Source: Xanthomonas sp. 10-10
GTDB taxonomy: Bacteria; Pseudomonadota; Gammaproteobacteria; Xanthomonadales; Xanthomonadaceae
DNA length: 64,000 nucleotides
Assembly (NCBI RefSeq): GCF_040182365.1
Contig: NZ_CP144460.1
Span: forward strand, 2,232,001 to 2,296,000
Direction: 5' to 3'
In this document: in pieces, positions 27,914 to 37,028 of the stretch
Position numbering within the stretch: the first letter of the stretch is position 1
Layout of the letters: every line of letters starts with the position of its first letter
Notes under the pieces: model-generated
What the model was told of the DNA's origin: nothing
Seen by the model: only the letters and a program-made list of their open reading frames with translations
The model's database searches: none
Position numbers and translations under genes: made by a program

Positions 27914-29476
27914 GTGGGTTTGGCGACGTTGGATATCGTGATTGTGCTGGTCTATCTGACCGGCATCTTCGTGCTCGCGCAGTGGGTGTCGCGCGAGAAG
28001 GCAGGCCACAGCAAGAGCGCCGAGGATTACTTCCTGGCCAGCAAGTCGTTGCCGTGGTGGGCGATCGGCGCTTCACTGATCGCCGCGAACATTTCGGCCG
28101 AACAGATCATCGGCATGGCCGGTTCCGGCTATGCGATCGGCCTGGCGATCGCCTCCTATGAATGGATGGCGGCGCTGACGCTGCTGATCGTCGGCAAGTT
28201 CTTCCTGCCGATCTTCCTGCGCAACGGCATCTACACCATGCCGCAGTTCCTGGAACAGCGCTACGGCAAGTGGATCCGCACGCTGATGGCGGTGTTCTGG
28301 CTGCTGCTGTACGTGTTCGTGAACCTGACCTCGATCCTGTGGCTGGGGTCGATCGCGGTCAGCCAGGTCACCGGCATGGACCAGACCCTGGCGCTGGCGT
28401 TGATCGGCGTGTTCGCGCTGGTCTACCAGCTGTATGGCGGGCTGAAGGCGGTGGCCTTGACCGACATCGTGCAGGTCACGCTGCTGGTGCTGGGCGGCCT
28501 GCTGGTGGCCGGGCTGACCCTGGCACGGATCGGCGATGGCGCCGGCGTGCTGGCCGGCTTCAAGCATCTGTGGAGTGCGCACCCGGAGCACTTCCACATG
28601 ATCCTGAGCAAGGACAACCCGTTCTACAAGGACCTGCCCGGCCTGAGCGTGCTGCTGGGCGGCCTGTGGGTGATGAACATCAGTTACTGGGGTTTCAACC
28701 AGTACATCATCCAGCGCGCGCTGGCGGCCAAGAACATCGGCGAGGCGCAGAAGGGCATGGTGTTCGCGGCCTTCCTGAAGCTGCTGATGCCGCTGGTGAT
28801 CGTGGTGCCGGGCATTGCCGCAGTGGTGCTGGCGCCGGACCTGGCCAAGCCCGACCAGGCCTATCCGACCATGATGCAACTGCTGCCGACCGGCATCCTG
28901 GGCCTGGTGTTTGCGGCGCTGGTGGCGGCGATCGTGGCCTCGCTGGCGTCCAAGATCAACTCGGTGGCGACCATCTTCACCCTGGATTTCTACGCCAAGT
29001 TCCGCCCGCAGACCGAACAGAAGCAGCTGGTGCGTGTGGGCCGGATCGTGGCCGCGGCGTCGGTGCTGATCGGCATCCTCACCGCGCGGCCGTTGCTGGG
29101 CAACTTCGATCAGGGCTTCCAGTTCATCCAGGAATTCACCGGCTTCTTCACGCCCGGCGTGGTGGTCATCTTCATGCTGGGCCTGTTCTGGAAACGCGCC
29201 AACGAAGCAGGCGCGCTGACCGCGGCGATCGGCTCGGTGGTGCTGTCGTTCGCGCTGAAGTTCGCCTGGCCGGAACTGCCGTTCATGGACCGCATCGGCG
29301 TGGTGTTCCTGGCCGCACTGGTGCTGGCGGTGGTGGTGTCGTTGATGACCGCACCCACCCAGGCACGCGACCTGATCCGTACCGACGATGTGGCCTACGG
29401 CACGACGCTGGGCTTCAAGATCGGCGCCGCTGGCGTGATCGCGATCCTGATCGTGCTGTACACGGTGTTCTGGTAA
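27914..29476 (+). CDS. sglT: Sodium/solute symporter, SGLT-like sugar transporter
   Basis: Sodium:solute symporter family protein of 520 residues with about 13-14 membrane helices. Typical segments are ASLIAANISAEQIIGMAGSGYA in helices 1-2, YQLYGGLKAVALTDIVQ, and SWGFNQYIIQRALAAKN-like residues after helix 6, as in vSGLT. It most likely imports glucose or another sugar released by the upstream GH3 enzyme, driven by the sodium gradient. GTG 27914 has AGGAG at 27903-27907 with 6-nt spacing. An in-frame extension upstream to 27707 is not conserved-looking. A 20-bp hairpin ends the unit. Confidence 0.88.
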   Translation: MGLATLDIVIVLVYLTGIFVLAQWVSREKAGHSKSAEDYFLASKSLPWWAIGASLIAANISAEQIIGMAGSGYAIGLAIASYEWMAALTLLIVGKFFLPIFLRNGIYTMPQFLEQRYGKWIRTLMAVFWLLLYVFVNLTSILWLGSIAVSQVTGMDQTLALALIGVFALVYQLYGGLKAVALTDIVQVTLLVLGGLLVAGLTLARIGDGAGVLAGFKHLWSAHPEHFHMILSKDNPFYKDLPGLSVLLGGLWVMNISYWGFNQYIIQRALAAKNIGEAQKGMVFAAFLKLLMPLVIVVPGIAAVVLAPDLAKPDQAYPTMMQLLPTGILGLVFAALVAAIVASLASKINSVATIFTLDFYAKFRPQTEQKQLVRVGRIVAAASVLIGILTARPLLGNFDQGFQFIQEFTGFFTPGVVVIFMLGLFWKRANEAGALTAAIGSVVLSFALKFAWPELPFMDRIGVVFLAALVLAVVVSLMTAPTQARDLIRTDDVAYGTTLGFKIGAAGVIAILIVLYTVFW

Positions 29477-29532
29477 GCCAGGGAGTGTTCTGGAGTGGCC
29501 GACGCATCGTCTGTCCTCTGCTCCAGGCCTGA

Positions 29533-29576
29533 AACGCAACGCGGCGCGACACTTCGGTGTCGCGCCGCGTTGCGTT
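29533..29576. terminator. Bidirectional terminator hairpin
   Basis: Perfect 20-bp inverted repeat, arms 29533-29552 and 29557-29576, closed by a TTCG tetraloop, between the convergent sglT and EAL-protein genes. There is no long T-tract on either side. Confidence 0.75.
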
Positions 29577-29682
29577 AGCGCATCCGTCGATGACCTGGCA
29601 AGCAGCGACAGTCACCTTGCTTGCATGGCGAGCGGCTGATTGGCGGCCGCGCGCGATGGTGCCGGCGATCTGGTGACCGTGC

Positions 29683-31536
29683 TTATACCCGCGCCGCGGC
29701 CAGGCCTGCCGCAAGCAACAGGGCCGGCGCAGTGAATTGCGCATGCCACGGCGTCTGCAGCCAGGTTTCCAGGGCGGCGGCCGGCATCGGTTTGGCGATC
29801 CAGTAGCCCTGGCCTTCGTCGCAGCCCCAGGCGCGCAACTGCGCATACGCTTCTGCCGATTCGATGCCTTCGGCCACCACGCGCTGGCCCAGGCTGTGAC
29901 CGAGCTGGATCATCGCCGGCACCAGGGTGCGGTCGGTGCGGTTGTCCGGCAGCGAGCGGATGAAGGACTGGTCGATCTTCAGCGAGCTGGCTGGCAGCTG
30001 CTTGAGATAGCTGAAATTGCTGTAACCGGTGCCGAAGTCGTCGATGGCGATATGCACGCCCAGCGCGGCCACATCGGCCAGCTGTTCGGCCAGGTGATCG
30101 GGATGGCGGATCATCGCGCTCTCGGTGAATTCGATTTCCAGCCGGCGCGGGTCGAGCTTGTGACGTTCCAGCCCGCGTCGCAACAGGCCGGCAAAACCGG
30201 GGCGGTCCAGATCGGCCGCCGACACGTTCAAGGCCAGGTTGAAGTCCAGGCCCTGTTGCTGCCAGCGCGCAGCCTGGGCGATGCCGTTGTCGATGACCCA
30301 GGCGGTAATGCGGTTGATCAGCGCGGTCTTTTCGGCCATCGGCACGAAGTCCGATGGCATCACCGGGCCGATCATCGGGTGCTGCCAGCGCAGCAGTGCT
30401 TCCACCGCCACACAGCGGTGATCGTTCAAGTCCACGCGCGGCTGGTAGTGCAGGCGTAGCTGGCTGGCGCTGTCCAGCGCGGCGGGCAGGGCGGCAAGCA
30501 GGCGAAAGGTATTGCGCTGCGCCACGTCGTGCTTGCGCTCGTACATGCTCCAGGCCAGGCCGCGCTCGCGGGCGATGTCCACGGCGGTGGTGAGCGAGCG
30601 GATGGTGTCGGCGGCGCCGTAGCTGGTCTGCAGCGACACCGCGCCGATCGATGCTACCGCGGTGTGCGGAATGCCCTGGTGATCCAGCGGCTCGGCAAAC
30701 GCCTTGGACACCTTGTTGCACAGGCTGGACAGGCGCTGGGTTTCGGCCTGGGTAAGGAAGCCGAAGGTTGTCGGGTCCAGTCGATACAGCAGGGTGTTGG
30801 CGGGCAGGTATGCGGCCAGGCGACGTTGCGCCAAGGTCACGTACCCATCGGCGTAGTCCCAGCCCAGCGCCTTGACCATGTCGCGGAAATAATCGCTGCC
30901 GCAGATGTCCACCGCCACTGCCGTGGTGGCCGGTGCGGTATCGCGCCGGGCCAGCCAGGTATCCAGGTCTTCGCCAAAGCGCGAGCGGTTGGGCAGGCCG
31001 GTCGTGCCATCGCGATACGTGGTGCTGCGCAGGTTCTCCACCCGCAGCACGGCCAGGTCGCGCAGGCCTTCCAGCTGCGTCATCGCCTCCGCATCCAGGC
31101 CCTCGCGCGGGCTGGTGCCGATCACGCACAGCGTGCCGATGCGGTGGCCGTCCTTCAGTTGCAATGGCGCCCCTGCATAGAAGCGGATGAACGGCGGGCC
31201 CAGCACCAACGGGTTGTCGGAAAAGCGCGGGTCCAGTTGCGCATCCGGTACCACCATCACCTCGTCCGAGCGGATTGCATGCGCGCAAAACGCCTGGTCG
31301 CGCGGGGTCTCCGCTGCCTCCAGTCCCACCCGCGCCTTGAACCACTGGCGGTGTTCGTCCACCAGCGACACCAGCGCGATCTCCGCGCCCAGGCTGCGCG
31401 CGGCCATCGCGGCGATGGTGTCGAACACCGGGTCCGGTGGCGAATCCAGCAGGCACAGGCCGCGTAGAACGGCCAGACGGGTGGCTTCGTCAGACATGGG
31501 GGGCGCTTTGAAGTCGGAGGCGGGCAGTGATTGCAT
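29683..31536 (-). CDS. GAF-GGDEF-EAL protein, probable c-di-GMP phosphodiesterase
   Basis: Soluble signalling protein of 617 residues. A GAF domain (about residues 15-165) is followed by a degenerate GGDEF domain (about 175-340) whose active-site loop reads YRLDPTTFGF, so no cyclase activity is expected. An EAL domain (about 355-600) follows, with the catalytic set intact: VEALLRW, NVSA, IEFTES, IDDFGTGYS, LKIDQSF and VAEGIES. It should hydrolyse c-di-GMP, which in Xanthomonas governs biofilm, motility and enzyme secretion through Clp and other effectors. The start may be the Met at 31536 or MSDEATRLAV at 31497; neither has a strong ribosome-binding site. It is divergent from the mannanase gene. 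Confidence 0.9.
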   Translation of the reverse strand: MQSLPASDFKAPPMSDEATRLAVLRGLCLLDSPPDPVFDTIAAMAARSLGAEIALVSLVDEHRQWFKARVGLEAAETPRDQAFCAHAIRSDEVMVVPDAQLDPRFSDNPLVLGPPFIRFYAGAPLQLKDGHRIGTLCVIGTSPREGLDAEAMTQLEGLRDLAVLRVENLRSTTYRDGTTGLPNRSRFGEDLDTWLARRDTAPATTAVAVDICGSDYFRDMVKALGWDYADGYVTLAQRRLAAYLPANTLLYRLDPTTFGFLTQAETQRLSSLCNKVSKAFAEPLDHQGIPHTAVASIGAVSLQTSYGAADTIRSLTTAVDIARERGLAWSMYERKHDVAQRNTFRLLAALPAALDSASQLRLHYQPRVDLNDHRCVAVEALLRWQHPMIGPVMPSDFVPMAEKTALINRITAWVIDNGIAQAARWQQQGLDFNLALNVSAADLDRPGFAGLLRRGLERHKLDPRRLEIEFTESAMIRHPDHLAEQLADVAALGVHIAIDDFGTGYSNFSYLKQLPASSLKIDQSFIRSLPDNRTDRTLVPAMIQLGHSLGQRVVAEGIESAEAYAQLRAWGCDEGQGYWIAKPMPAAALETWLQTPWHAQFTAPALLLAAGLAAARV

Positions 31537-31963
31537 GTGGCTCTATCGGCCTCGGCCGCATCCACTTGACGTGGCCGTGCTCGCTTATTCAGCTGCCAGC
31601 AGCGCAATGGCATGTTGCAGCGCGACGCGTAGGTCCCGCGCCGCGTCAGCGCAGTGCAGGCGGCAGGTGCGGTTTTCGCGCTGCAACACCGCAGTGCGCA
31701 ATGCCGCGCATCGCCGATGCGCTGTGCCGTCAGGCTGAGCGCGCCGTCTCCCGTGCAGCGCAGGACGCTCGAATACACGGAAGTTAACGTTACCAGCGCG
31801 CTGCCGCGTGGTCTGCGCGCTCGGTCTGCATCCGGCAATTTTTCCTGTTCTGTGAACCAGCCGCAGATCGCGTGCGCCCGCCATCGCCACGGTGGGCGCA
31901 CGTGGGCCGGGCATGCGAGTGCGTGCAGGTGCGCCCGCGCCACCCACTCTTTTGGAGCCGATC
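31537..31963. other. Divergent regulatory region, EAL protein / mannanase
   Basis: About 427 bp without a gene. It includes a 12-bp near-palindrome with AACGTT centre (31783-31794); otherwise no confident promoter elements. Confidence 0.5.
31783..31794. promoter_or_regulatory. LacI-like near-palindrome upstream of manA
   Basis: GTTAACGTTACC, 5 of 6 symmetric positions paired around a central CG, 170 bp before the mannanase ATG. Central AACGTT is common in LacI-family operators of sugar genes. Tentative. Confidence 0.3.
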
Positions 31964-32956
31964 ATGAAGATCTTCAATCGTCTGGCGCAGCGCGCAGTGC
32001 TGCTGATCGCCGGCCTGGCGCTGGCCTCGGCCGCGCATGCCGGCCTGTCCGTGTCCGGTACGCAGCTGCGAGAGACCAACGGCAACACGCTGGTCTTGCG
32101 TGGCATCAATCTGCCGCATGCCTGGTTTGCCGATCGTACCGACGCGGCGCTGGCACAGATCGCCGCCACCGGCGCCAACAGCGTGCGCGTGGTGCTCAGC
32201 ACCGGTCACCGCTGGAACCGCACGCCCGAGGCGGAGGTGGCGCGCATCATCGCGCGCTGCAAGGCCCTGGGCCTGATCGCCGTGCTGGAAGTGCACGACA
32301 CCACCGGCTACGGCGAAGACGGCGCCGCAGGCACCCTGGCAAATGCCGCCACCTACTGGACCAGCGTGCGCGGCGCGCTGGTGGGCCAGGAGGACTACGT
32401 CATCATCAATATCGGCAACGAACCGTTCGGTAATCAGTTGAGCGCCAGCGAGTGGGTCAACGGCCACGCCCGTGCGATCGCCACGCTGCGCAGTGCCGGC
32501 CTCACCCACGCGTTGATGGTGGACGCGCCCAACTGGGGTCAGGACTGGCAGTTCTACATGCGCGATAACGCTGCGGCGTTGCTGGCGCTCGACAGCCGCC
32601 GCAATCTGGTCTTCAGCGTGCACATGTACGAAGTGTTCGGCAACGACGCCGCGGTGGACAGCTATCTGCGCGCATTTCGCAGCAACGGGCTGGCCCTGGT
32701 GGTCGGGGAATTCGGCGCGGACCACCGCGGTGCCCAGGTCGACGAAGCGGCGATCATGCGCCGTGCGCGCGAGTACAACGTCGGCTACATGGGCTGGTCG
32801 TGGTCGGGCAACGACAGCAGTACCCAATCGCTGGATATCGTGCTGGGCTGGGACCCGACGCGTCTCAGCAGCTGGGGCCGCACGCTGATTCAAGGACCCG
32901 ACGGCATCCGAGCCACCTCACGCAGGGCGAGCATCTTCGCGCCAAGGCGGCGCTAG
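31964..32956 (+). CDS. manA: GH5 endo-beta-1,4-mannanase, secreted
   Basis: Glycoside hydrolase family 5 protein of 330 residues with a signal peptide (MKIFNRLAQRAVLLIAGLAL, cleavage near SAAHA). The catalytic acid/base Glu is in INIGNEPFG and the nucleophile Glu in VVGEFGAD; the LRGINLPHAWF opening and HMYEVFG and WSWSGN elements fit the bacterial mannanase subfamily GH5_8. It cleaves mannan or galactomannan of plant walls, and mannanases of this kind also help disperse Xanthomonas biofilms. ATG 31964 follows GGAG at 31954-31957. A frame open further upstream is not signal-like. Product length is typical for a single catalytic module. Confidence 0.9.
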   Translation: MKIFNRLAQRAVLLIAGLALASAAHAGLSVSGTQLRETNGNTLVLRGINLPHAWFADRTDAALAQIAATGANSVRVVLSTGHRWNRTPEAEVARIIARCKALGLIAVLEVHDTTGYGEDGAAGTLANAATYWTSVRGALVGQEDYVIINIGNEPFGNQLSASEWVNGHARAIATLRSAGLTHALMVDAPNWGQDWQFYMRDNAAALLALDSRRNLVFSVHMYEVFGNDAAVDSYLRAFRSNGLALVVGEFGADHRGAQVDEAAIMRRAREYNVGYMGWSWSGNDSSTQSLDIVLGWDPTRLSSWGRTLIQGPDGIRATSRRASIFAPRRR

Positions 32957-32998
32957 GCCGGCCGCCCAGGCGCATGCCTGCGCGCAGCCTGGGCGCCA

Positions 32999-33577
32999 TC
33001 AGCGTCCGGGTTCGCGCAACGGTCCCGGGCTGGGGCGTTTGGTCAGCTTGCGCTGCAGCGAACGCCGGTGCATGCCGAGCAGGCGTGCGGCCGCGGACAC
33101 GTTGCCGCCGGTTTCGTGCAGGGCCTGCTGGATGTGTTCCCACTGCAAACGGCTGAGTGGGGTCATCATTTCCTGCGCGGTTTCTTCTTCGTCCGGCTCG
33201 GGCAGGTCGTCGTCTTCTTCGCCCAGCGCCCGCATGATGGTGGGGATGTTGGCGGGCTTGGGCAGGTAGTCGTCGGCACCGAGTTTGATCGCTTCCACCG
33301 CCGTGGCGATGCTGGCGTAGCCGGTCACCAGCAGGATGCGCATGTCCGCGCGGATCTCGCGTAGCGGCTGGATCAGGCTTAGGCCGGAGTCGTGGCCGAG
33401 CTTGAGGTCGATCAGGGCAAAGTCCGGCAGCGCGCTGCGCGCGGTGGACAGCGCACTGGCGGCATCGGTGGCGGTCAGCGTTTCCACGCCGCGCCGCGCC
33501 AGGCTGCGTTGCAGGGTGCGCAGGTACAAGGTGTCGTCGTCGACCAACAGGCCGGTGCGGATCGGGGTGCTTGTCAT
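32999..33577 (-). CDS. regA: RegA/PrrA-type response regulator
   Basis: Response regulator of 192 residues. The receiver domain (about residues 8-120) has LVDDDT, the phosphorylated Asp in LIDLKLGHDSG and Lys in YLPKPAN. An acidic Pro-containing linker (DDDLPEPDEEE) leads to a Fis-type helix-turn-helix (GGNVSAAARLLGMHRRSLQRKL) as in RegA/ActR/PrrA regulators of redox-responsive genes. ATG at 33577 overlaps the sensor-kinase stop (ATGA), so the pair is translationally coupled. A longer frame upstream to 33652 is a shadow within the kinase gene. It lies convergent to manA, 42 bp apart. Confidence 0.88.
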   Translation of the reverse strand: MTSTPIRTGLLVDDDTLYLRTLQRSLARRGVETLTATDAASALSTARSALPDFALIDLKLGHDSGLSLIQPLREIRADMRILLVTGYASIATAVEAIKLGADDYLPKPANIPTIMRALGEEDDDLPEPDEEETAQEMMTPLSRLQWEHIQQALHETGGNVSAAARLLGMHRRSLQRKLTKRPSPGPLREPGR

Positions 33578-34800
33578 GCCAGGGCCTCGTGTTCGGAAAG
33601 CGGCAGGCGGAAACCGACGCGGGCGCCGCTGCCTTCGGCGGGCAGCATCCACAACTCGCCCTGCAGGCGCTCGACGGTGGCATGTGACAGCGCAAGGCCA
33701 ACGCCCATGCCGTCGTGCTTGCCGCTGTTGAACAAGGTGCCCGGCAGCATGGCTTGCGCGGTGTCGAAGCCGGGCCCGTAATCGCGCACCTCGCCACTGA
33801 GGTGGTCGTTCTCCACCCGCAAGGTCAGATCGATCTGCGGGCGCCCGGCGCGTTCGCCGGCATCGGCGGCGTTGTTAAGCAGCACCATCAACAGGTGGCT
33901 GACGCCCGGCTGCAGCATCAGCCGCATCGGTGCGTCCTCGTTGCGGCGCAGCTCGATGGTGGGGCGCACCAGCCGCCATTGCTCCAGCACCTCCTGTACC
34001 GCCACTTCGCGGCTCAGGTGGCCGTTGTCGGCAGGCTGAGCCAGCGCCAGCACGCGCTCGTGGCACTGCACCAGCAGCTCGCGCAGGGTGTCCAGGTCTT
34101 CGCGCAGCTCGTTCTGATCGCACTGGTCGGCAATGTCGTCGACCAGCAGGGTCATCGTGGCCAGCGGGGTGTTGAGTTCGTGCGCCACCGACGCTGCATG
34201 GGTGGCCAATGCCACGATGCCCTCGTTACGCGCAAAGCGCTCGCGCAGGGTGGAAATTTCGCGCTCGCGTTCGCGCATCGACAACGCCAGCCGCGTAGCG
34301 AAGGCCAGCACCACTACCGTGGACAGCAGGAAATTGGCCGCCATGCCCCACATGTGCAGGCTGAGCGGATCGAAGCTGCCGTACGGCAGCGGCAGGCCGA
34401 ACGCGGCGCTGATGACATAGCCGGCCACGCACGATGCTGCCACGGCCATCGCCCAGCTCAGCGGCAGGGCCAGCGCGGCCAGCGCGATCAGCACCAGGAA
34501 CAGCGAGCCGAACGGGTTGGCGATGCCGCCGCTCCAGCCCACCATCCAGGTCAGCACCGTCACATCGACCAGGATGTGGCCAAACTCGGTGGCCGGGCTG
34601 ACCGCGCCGCGATGCGCCACGCGCAGCTGCGCATACAGATTGAACACCGCCAGCGCGGCGACGCCGGCCCACAGCGGTTGTTGCGGCAGGTGCAGACCCA
34701 TCAGGCCGGACGCGACCAGGATGGTGGCGGCCTGGCCGGCGGTGGCGAGCCAGCGCAGGCTGCACAGGGTCCGCAGGAAGGAGGCGTCGGAGCTATTCAT
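33574..34800 (-). CDS. regB: RegB/PrrB-type redox sensor histidine kinase
   Basis: Membrane histidine kinase of 408 residues with about six N-terminal membrane segments. It contains GGIANPF, the RegB quinone-binding heptapeptide pattern (GGXXNPF), then the H-box SVAHELNTPLATM and ATPase boxes (LLNNAADAGERAG; DYGPGFD; GMGVGLALSHATVERLQG). A Cys in LLVQCHERVLAL corresponds by position to the redox-active Cys of RegB. It therefore probably senses quinone/redox state and phosphorylates the adjacent RegA-like regulator. ATG 34800 has AGGA upstream; longer in-frame starts to 34875 lack support. Confidence 0.87.
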   Translation of the reverse strand: MNSSDASFLRTLCSLRWLATAGQAATILVASGLMGLHLPQQPLWAGVAALAVFNLYAQLRVAHRGAVSPATEFGHILVDVTVLTWMVGWSGGIANPFGSLFLVLIALAALALPLSWAMAVAASCVAGYVISAAFGLPLPYGSFDPLSLHMWGMAANFLLSTVVVLAFATRLALSMREREREISTLRERFARNEGIVALATHAASVAHELNTPLATMTLLVDDIADQCDQNELREDLDTLRELLVQCHERVLALAQPADNGHLSREVAVQEVLEQWRLVRPTIELRRNEDAPMRLMLQPGVSHLLMVLLNNAADAGERAGRPQIDLTLRVENDHLSGEVRDYGPGFDTAQAMLPGTLFNSGKHDGMGVGLALSHATVERLQGELWMLPAEGSGARVGFRLPLSEHEALA

Positions 34801-34908
34801 CACGGCAATCCTATGCGCTCGCGGAAGTGATGGCCTGCGACAAACCGTCGCATCGGCCCGGATGGCGGCCCGCACGACGCTTCAGCTGTGAGCGGACGAC
34901 GGACAGGC

Positions 34909-34914
34909 TAAAAT
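34909..34914 (+). promoter_or_regulatory. Likely -10 element of ispG, giving a leaderless or near-leaderless mRNA
   Basis: TAAAAT ends 6 bp before ATG 34921, so transcription would begin at or very near the start codon. No Shine-Dalgarno sequence stands at normal spacing. Confidence 0.4.
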
Positions 34915-34920
34915 GGCGGC

Positions 34921-36186
34921 ATGTACGACGCCGTGACTCGCCCAACCCCTCCCGCCGACGCCACTGCCTGGCCGCGCCGCATCACCCAGGCCGTCAAGAT
35001 CGGCAGCGTGATCGTGGGCGGCGGCCACCCGGTGGTCGTCCAGTCGATGACCAACACCGACACCGCCGACATCGCTGGCAGCGTCAAGCAGGTGGCCGAG
35101 TTGTGGCGCGCAGGCTCGGAGATGGTGCGCCTGACCGTCAACAACCCCGAGTCGGCCGCGGCCATCCCGCGCATCGTCGACAAGCTGCGCATGATGGGGA
35201 TCGAGGTGCCGTTGATCGGCGACTTCCACTACAACGGTCACCAGCTGCTCGCCGCCGAGCCTGCCTGCGCCGAAGCGCTGGCCAAGTACCGCATCAATCC
35301 GGGCAATGTCGGCTTCGGCAAGAAGAAGGACCTGCAGTTCGCGCAGCTGATCGAGTTCGCGATCAAGTACGACAAGCCAGTGCGCATCGGCGCCAACTGG
35401 GGCTCGCTGGACCAGTCGCTGGCCGCGCAGCTGATGGACGAAAATTCCAGGCGCGACACGCCGTGGGACGCAGGCCGCGTCTTGCGTGAGGCGCTGATCC
35501 GTTCGGCCGTGGATTCGGCCGAGCGCGCGGTGGAACTGGGCCTGGCGCGCGAGCGCATCATCCTGTCGGCCAAGGTGTCCGGCGTGCAGGAGCTGATCGC
35601 GGTGTACCGCGACATGGCGAGCCGCTGCGATTTCGCGCTGCACCTGGGCCTGACCGAAGCCGGCATCGGCAGCAAGGGCATCGTGGCCTCGGCGGCGGCC
35701 TTGAGCGTGCTGCTGCAGGAAGGCATCGGCGACACCATCCGCATCTCGCTGACGCCCGAGCCGGGCCAGTCGCGCACCCAGGAAGTGGTGGTGGCGCAGG
35801 AACTGCTGCAGACCACCGGCCAACGCGCGTTCACCCCGATGGTCACCGCCTGCCCGGGCTGCGGCCGCACCACCTCCGAGTTCTTCCAGGAGCTGGCCGG
35901 CGTGGTGCAGAACCACGTGCGCGCCAAGATGCCGGAGTGGAAGATTTCCAATCCCGGCGCCGAGAACATGACCCTGGCGGTGATGGGCTGCGTGGTCAAC
36001 GGCCCGGGCGAATCGCGCCACGCCAACATCGGCATTTCGTTGCCGGGCACGGGCGAGGCGCCGTCGGCACCGGTGTTCATCGATGGCGAGAAAAGCGTCA
36101 CCCTGCGTGGCGAAAACATCGCCTACGAATTCATCGATCTGATCGATCAGTACGTCGAACGCACCTATGTCCGCCGCGCCGGCTGA
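34921..36186 (+). CDS. ispG: 4-hydroxy-3-methylbut-2-enyl diphosphate synthase
   Basis: Iron-sulfur enzyme of 421 residues in the MEP isoprenoid pathway, converting MEcPP to HMBPP. Features are [16 protein letters not shown] at the TIM-barrel start, IRINPGNVG-like [16 protein letters not shown], and the [4Fe-4S] ligands in CPGCGRTT and [11 protein letters not shown]. The 20-residue N-terminal leader before [12 protein letters not shown] is longer than in E. coli. The 3' end overlaps the following PAP2 gene by 20 bp. A TAAAAT box directly before the ATG suggests a leaderless transcript. Confidence 0.96.
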   Translation: MYDAVTRPTPPADATAWPRRITQAVKIGSVIVGGGHPVVVQSMTNTDTADIAGSVKQVAELWRAGSEMVRLTVNNPESAAAIPRIVDKLRMMGIEVPLIGDFHYNGHQLLAAEPACAEALAKYRINPGNVGFGKKKDLQFAQLIEFAIKYDKPVRIGANWGSLDQSLAAQLMDENSRRDTPWDAGRVLREALIRSAVDSAERAVELGLARERIILSAKVSGVQELIAVYRDMASRCDFALHLGLTEAGIGSKGIVASAAALSVLLQEGIGDTIRISLTPEPGQSRTQEVVVAQELLQTTGQRAFTPMVTACPGCGRTTSEFFQELAGVVQNHVRAKMPEWKISNPGAENMTLAVMGCVVNGPGESRHANIGISLPGTGEAPSAPVFIDGEKSVTLRGENIAYEFIDLIDQYVERTYVRRAG

Positions 36187-36865
36187 ATCGCCGGCCGGGT
36201 TCAGCGCGTGGTTGCGCAACAATGCTTGGCGCATGGCGCTGTTGTTTACCGGCGTGCTGCTGCCGCTGGGGTTGTTCGTCGACCTGGCCGATGAAGTGCA
36301 TGAGCTGGAAAACGCCTATTTCGACGAACCCTTGCTGTGGAGCATGCGCAGCATCGCCACGCCCGGGCTGGATACGTTTTTCGGGGTGATTTCCAAGGTG
36401 GGCTACCAGTACGGCGTGATCCCGATCGATATCGCGATCGTGCTGGTGCTGCTGGCGTTACGGCGCTGGCGCGAGGGCACCTTTGCAGCGCTGGGCTTCG
36501 GCGGTTCGGCGTTGTTGAACATGGGCGCCAAGCAGTTCTTTCAACGCGACCGGCCCAGTCTGTGGGAGTCGATCGCACCGGAAAGCACCTTCAGTTTTCC
36601 CAGCGGGCATGCGATGGGCTCGATGACGCTCGCCGCGGTGGTCGTTGCGCTGGCGTGGCGCACACAATGGCGCTGGCCGGCGACCATCGCCGCCAGCCTG
36701 TTCGCGGTGCTGGTCGGCGTGTCGCGAATCTATCTGGGCGTGCATTACCCCTCCGATATCCTCGGCGGTTGGTCGGCCGCATTGGTGTGGGTGGTGGGGC
36801 TGTATCTGGTGATGTTCCGCGGCACGCGGCGGCCGCATTGGCGTCGTCCCCGTGTCAGCGCCTGA
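36167..36865 (+). CDS. PAP2-family membrane phosphatase
   Basis: Type 2 phosphatidic acid phosphatase-like protein of 232 residues with about five or six membrane helices. The three phosphatase motifs are present: [18 protein letters not shown] and [12 protein letters not shown]. It may dephosphorylate undecaprenyl diphosphate, phosphatidylglycerol phosphate or lipid A precursors; overlap with ispG (20 bp) makes an isoprenoid-diphosphate substrate attractive but unproven. ATG 36167 lies within the ispG C-terminus in another frame. A GC-rich hairpin follows the stop. Confidence 0.85.
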   Translation: MSAAPAESPAGFSAWLRNNAWRMALLFTGVLLPLGLFVDLADEVHELENAYFDEPLLWSMRSIATPGLDTFFGVISKVGYQYGVIPIDIAIVLVLLALRRWREGTFAALGFGGSALLNMGAKQFFQRDRPSLWESIAPESTFSFPSGHAMGSMTLAAVVVALAWRTQWRWPATIAASLFAVLVGVSRIYLGVHYPSDILGGWSAALVWVVGLYLVMFRGTRRPHWRRPRVSA

Positions 36866-36887
36866 GTTGCGCAACCTGGCGGTGTTG

Positions 36888-36907
36888 CAGGCGCGCGCCG
36901 GCGCCTG
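36888..36907 (+). terminator. Possible terminator after the PAP2 gene
   Basis: CAGGCGC / GCGCCTG, 7-bp arms with a 6-nt loop, 22 bp after the stop. No T-tract, so weak. Confidence 0.4.
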
Positions 36908-37028
36908 ATCAGTGTCGCGCCAGGGGTAGTGCGGTCTCCCGTCGGCGCGCGTTCACGCAAGTCGCAAACCGCGTCGAACAGGCGCCCTTGCCGTAGAGGC
37001 ATCGCAATCTGTGAGTGCAGCGCATCGC

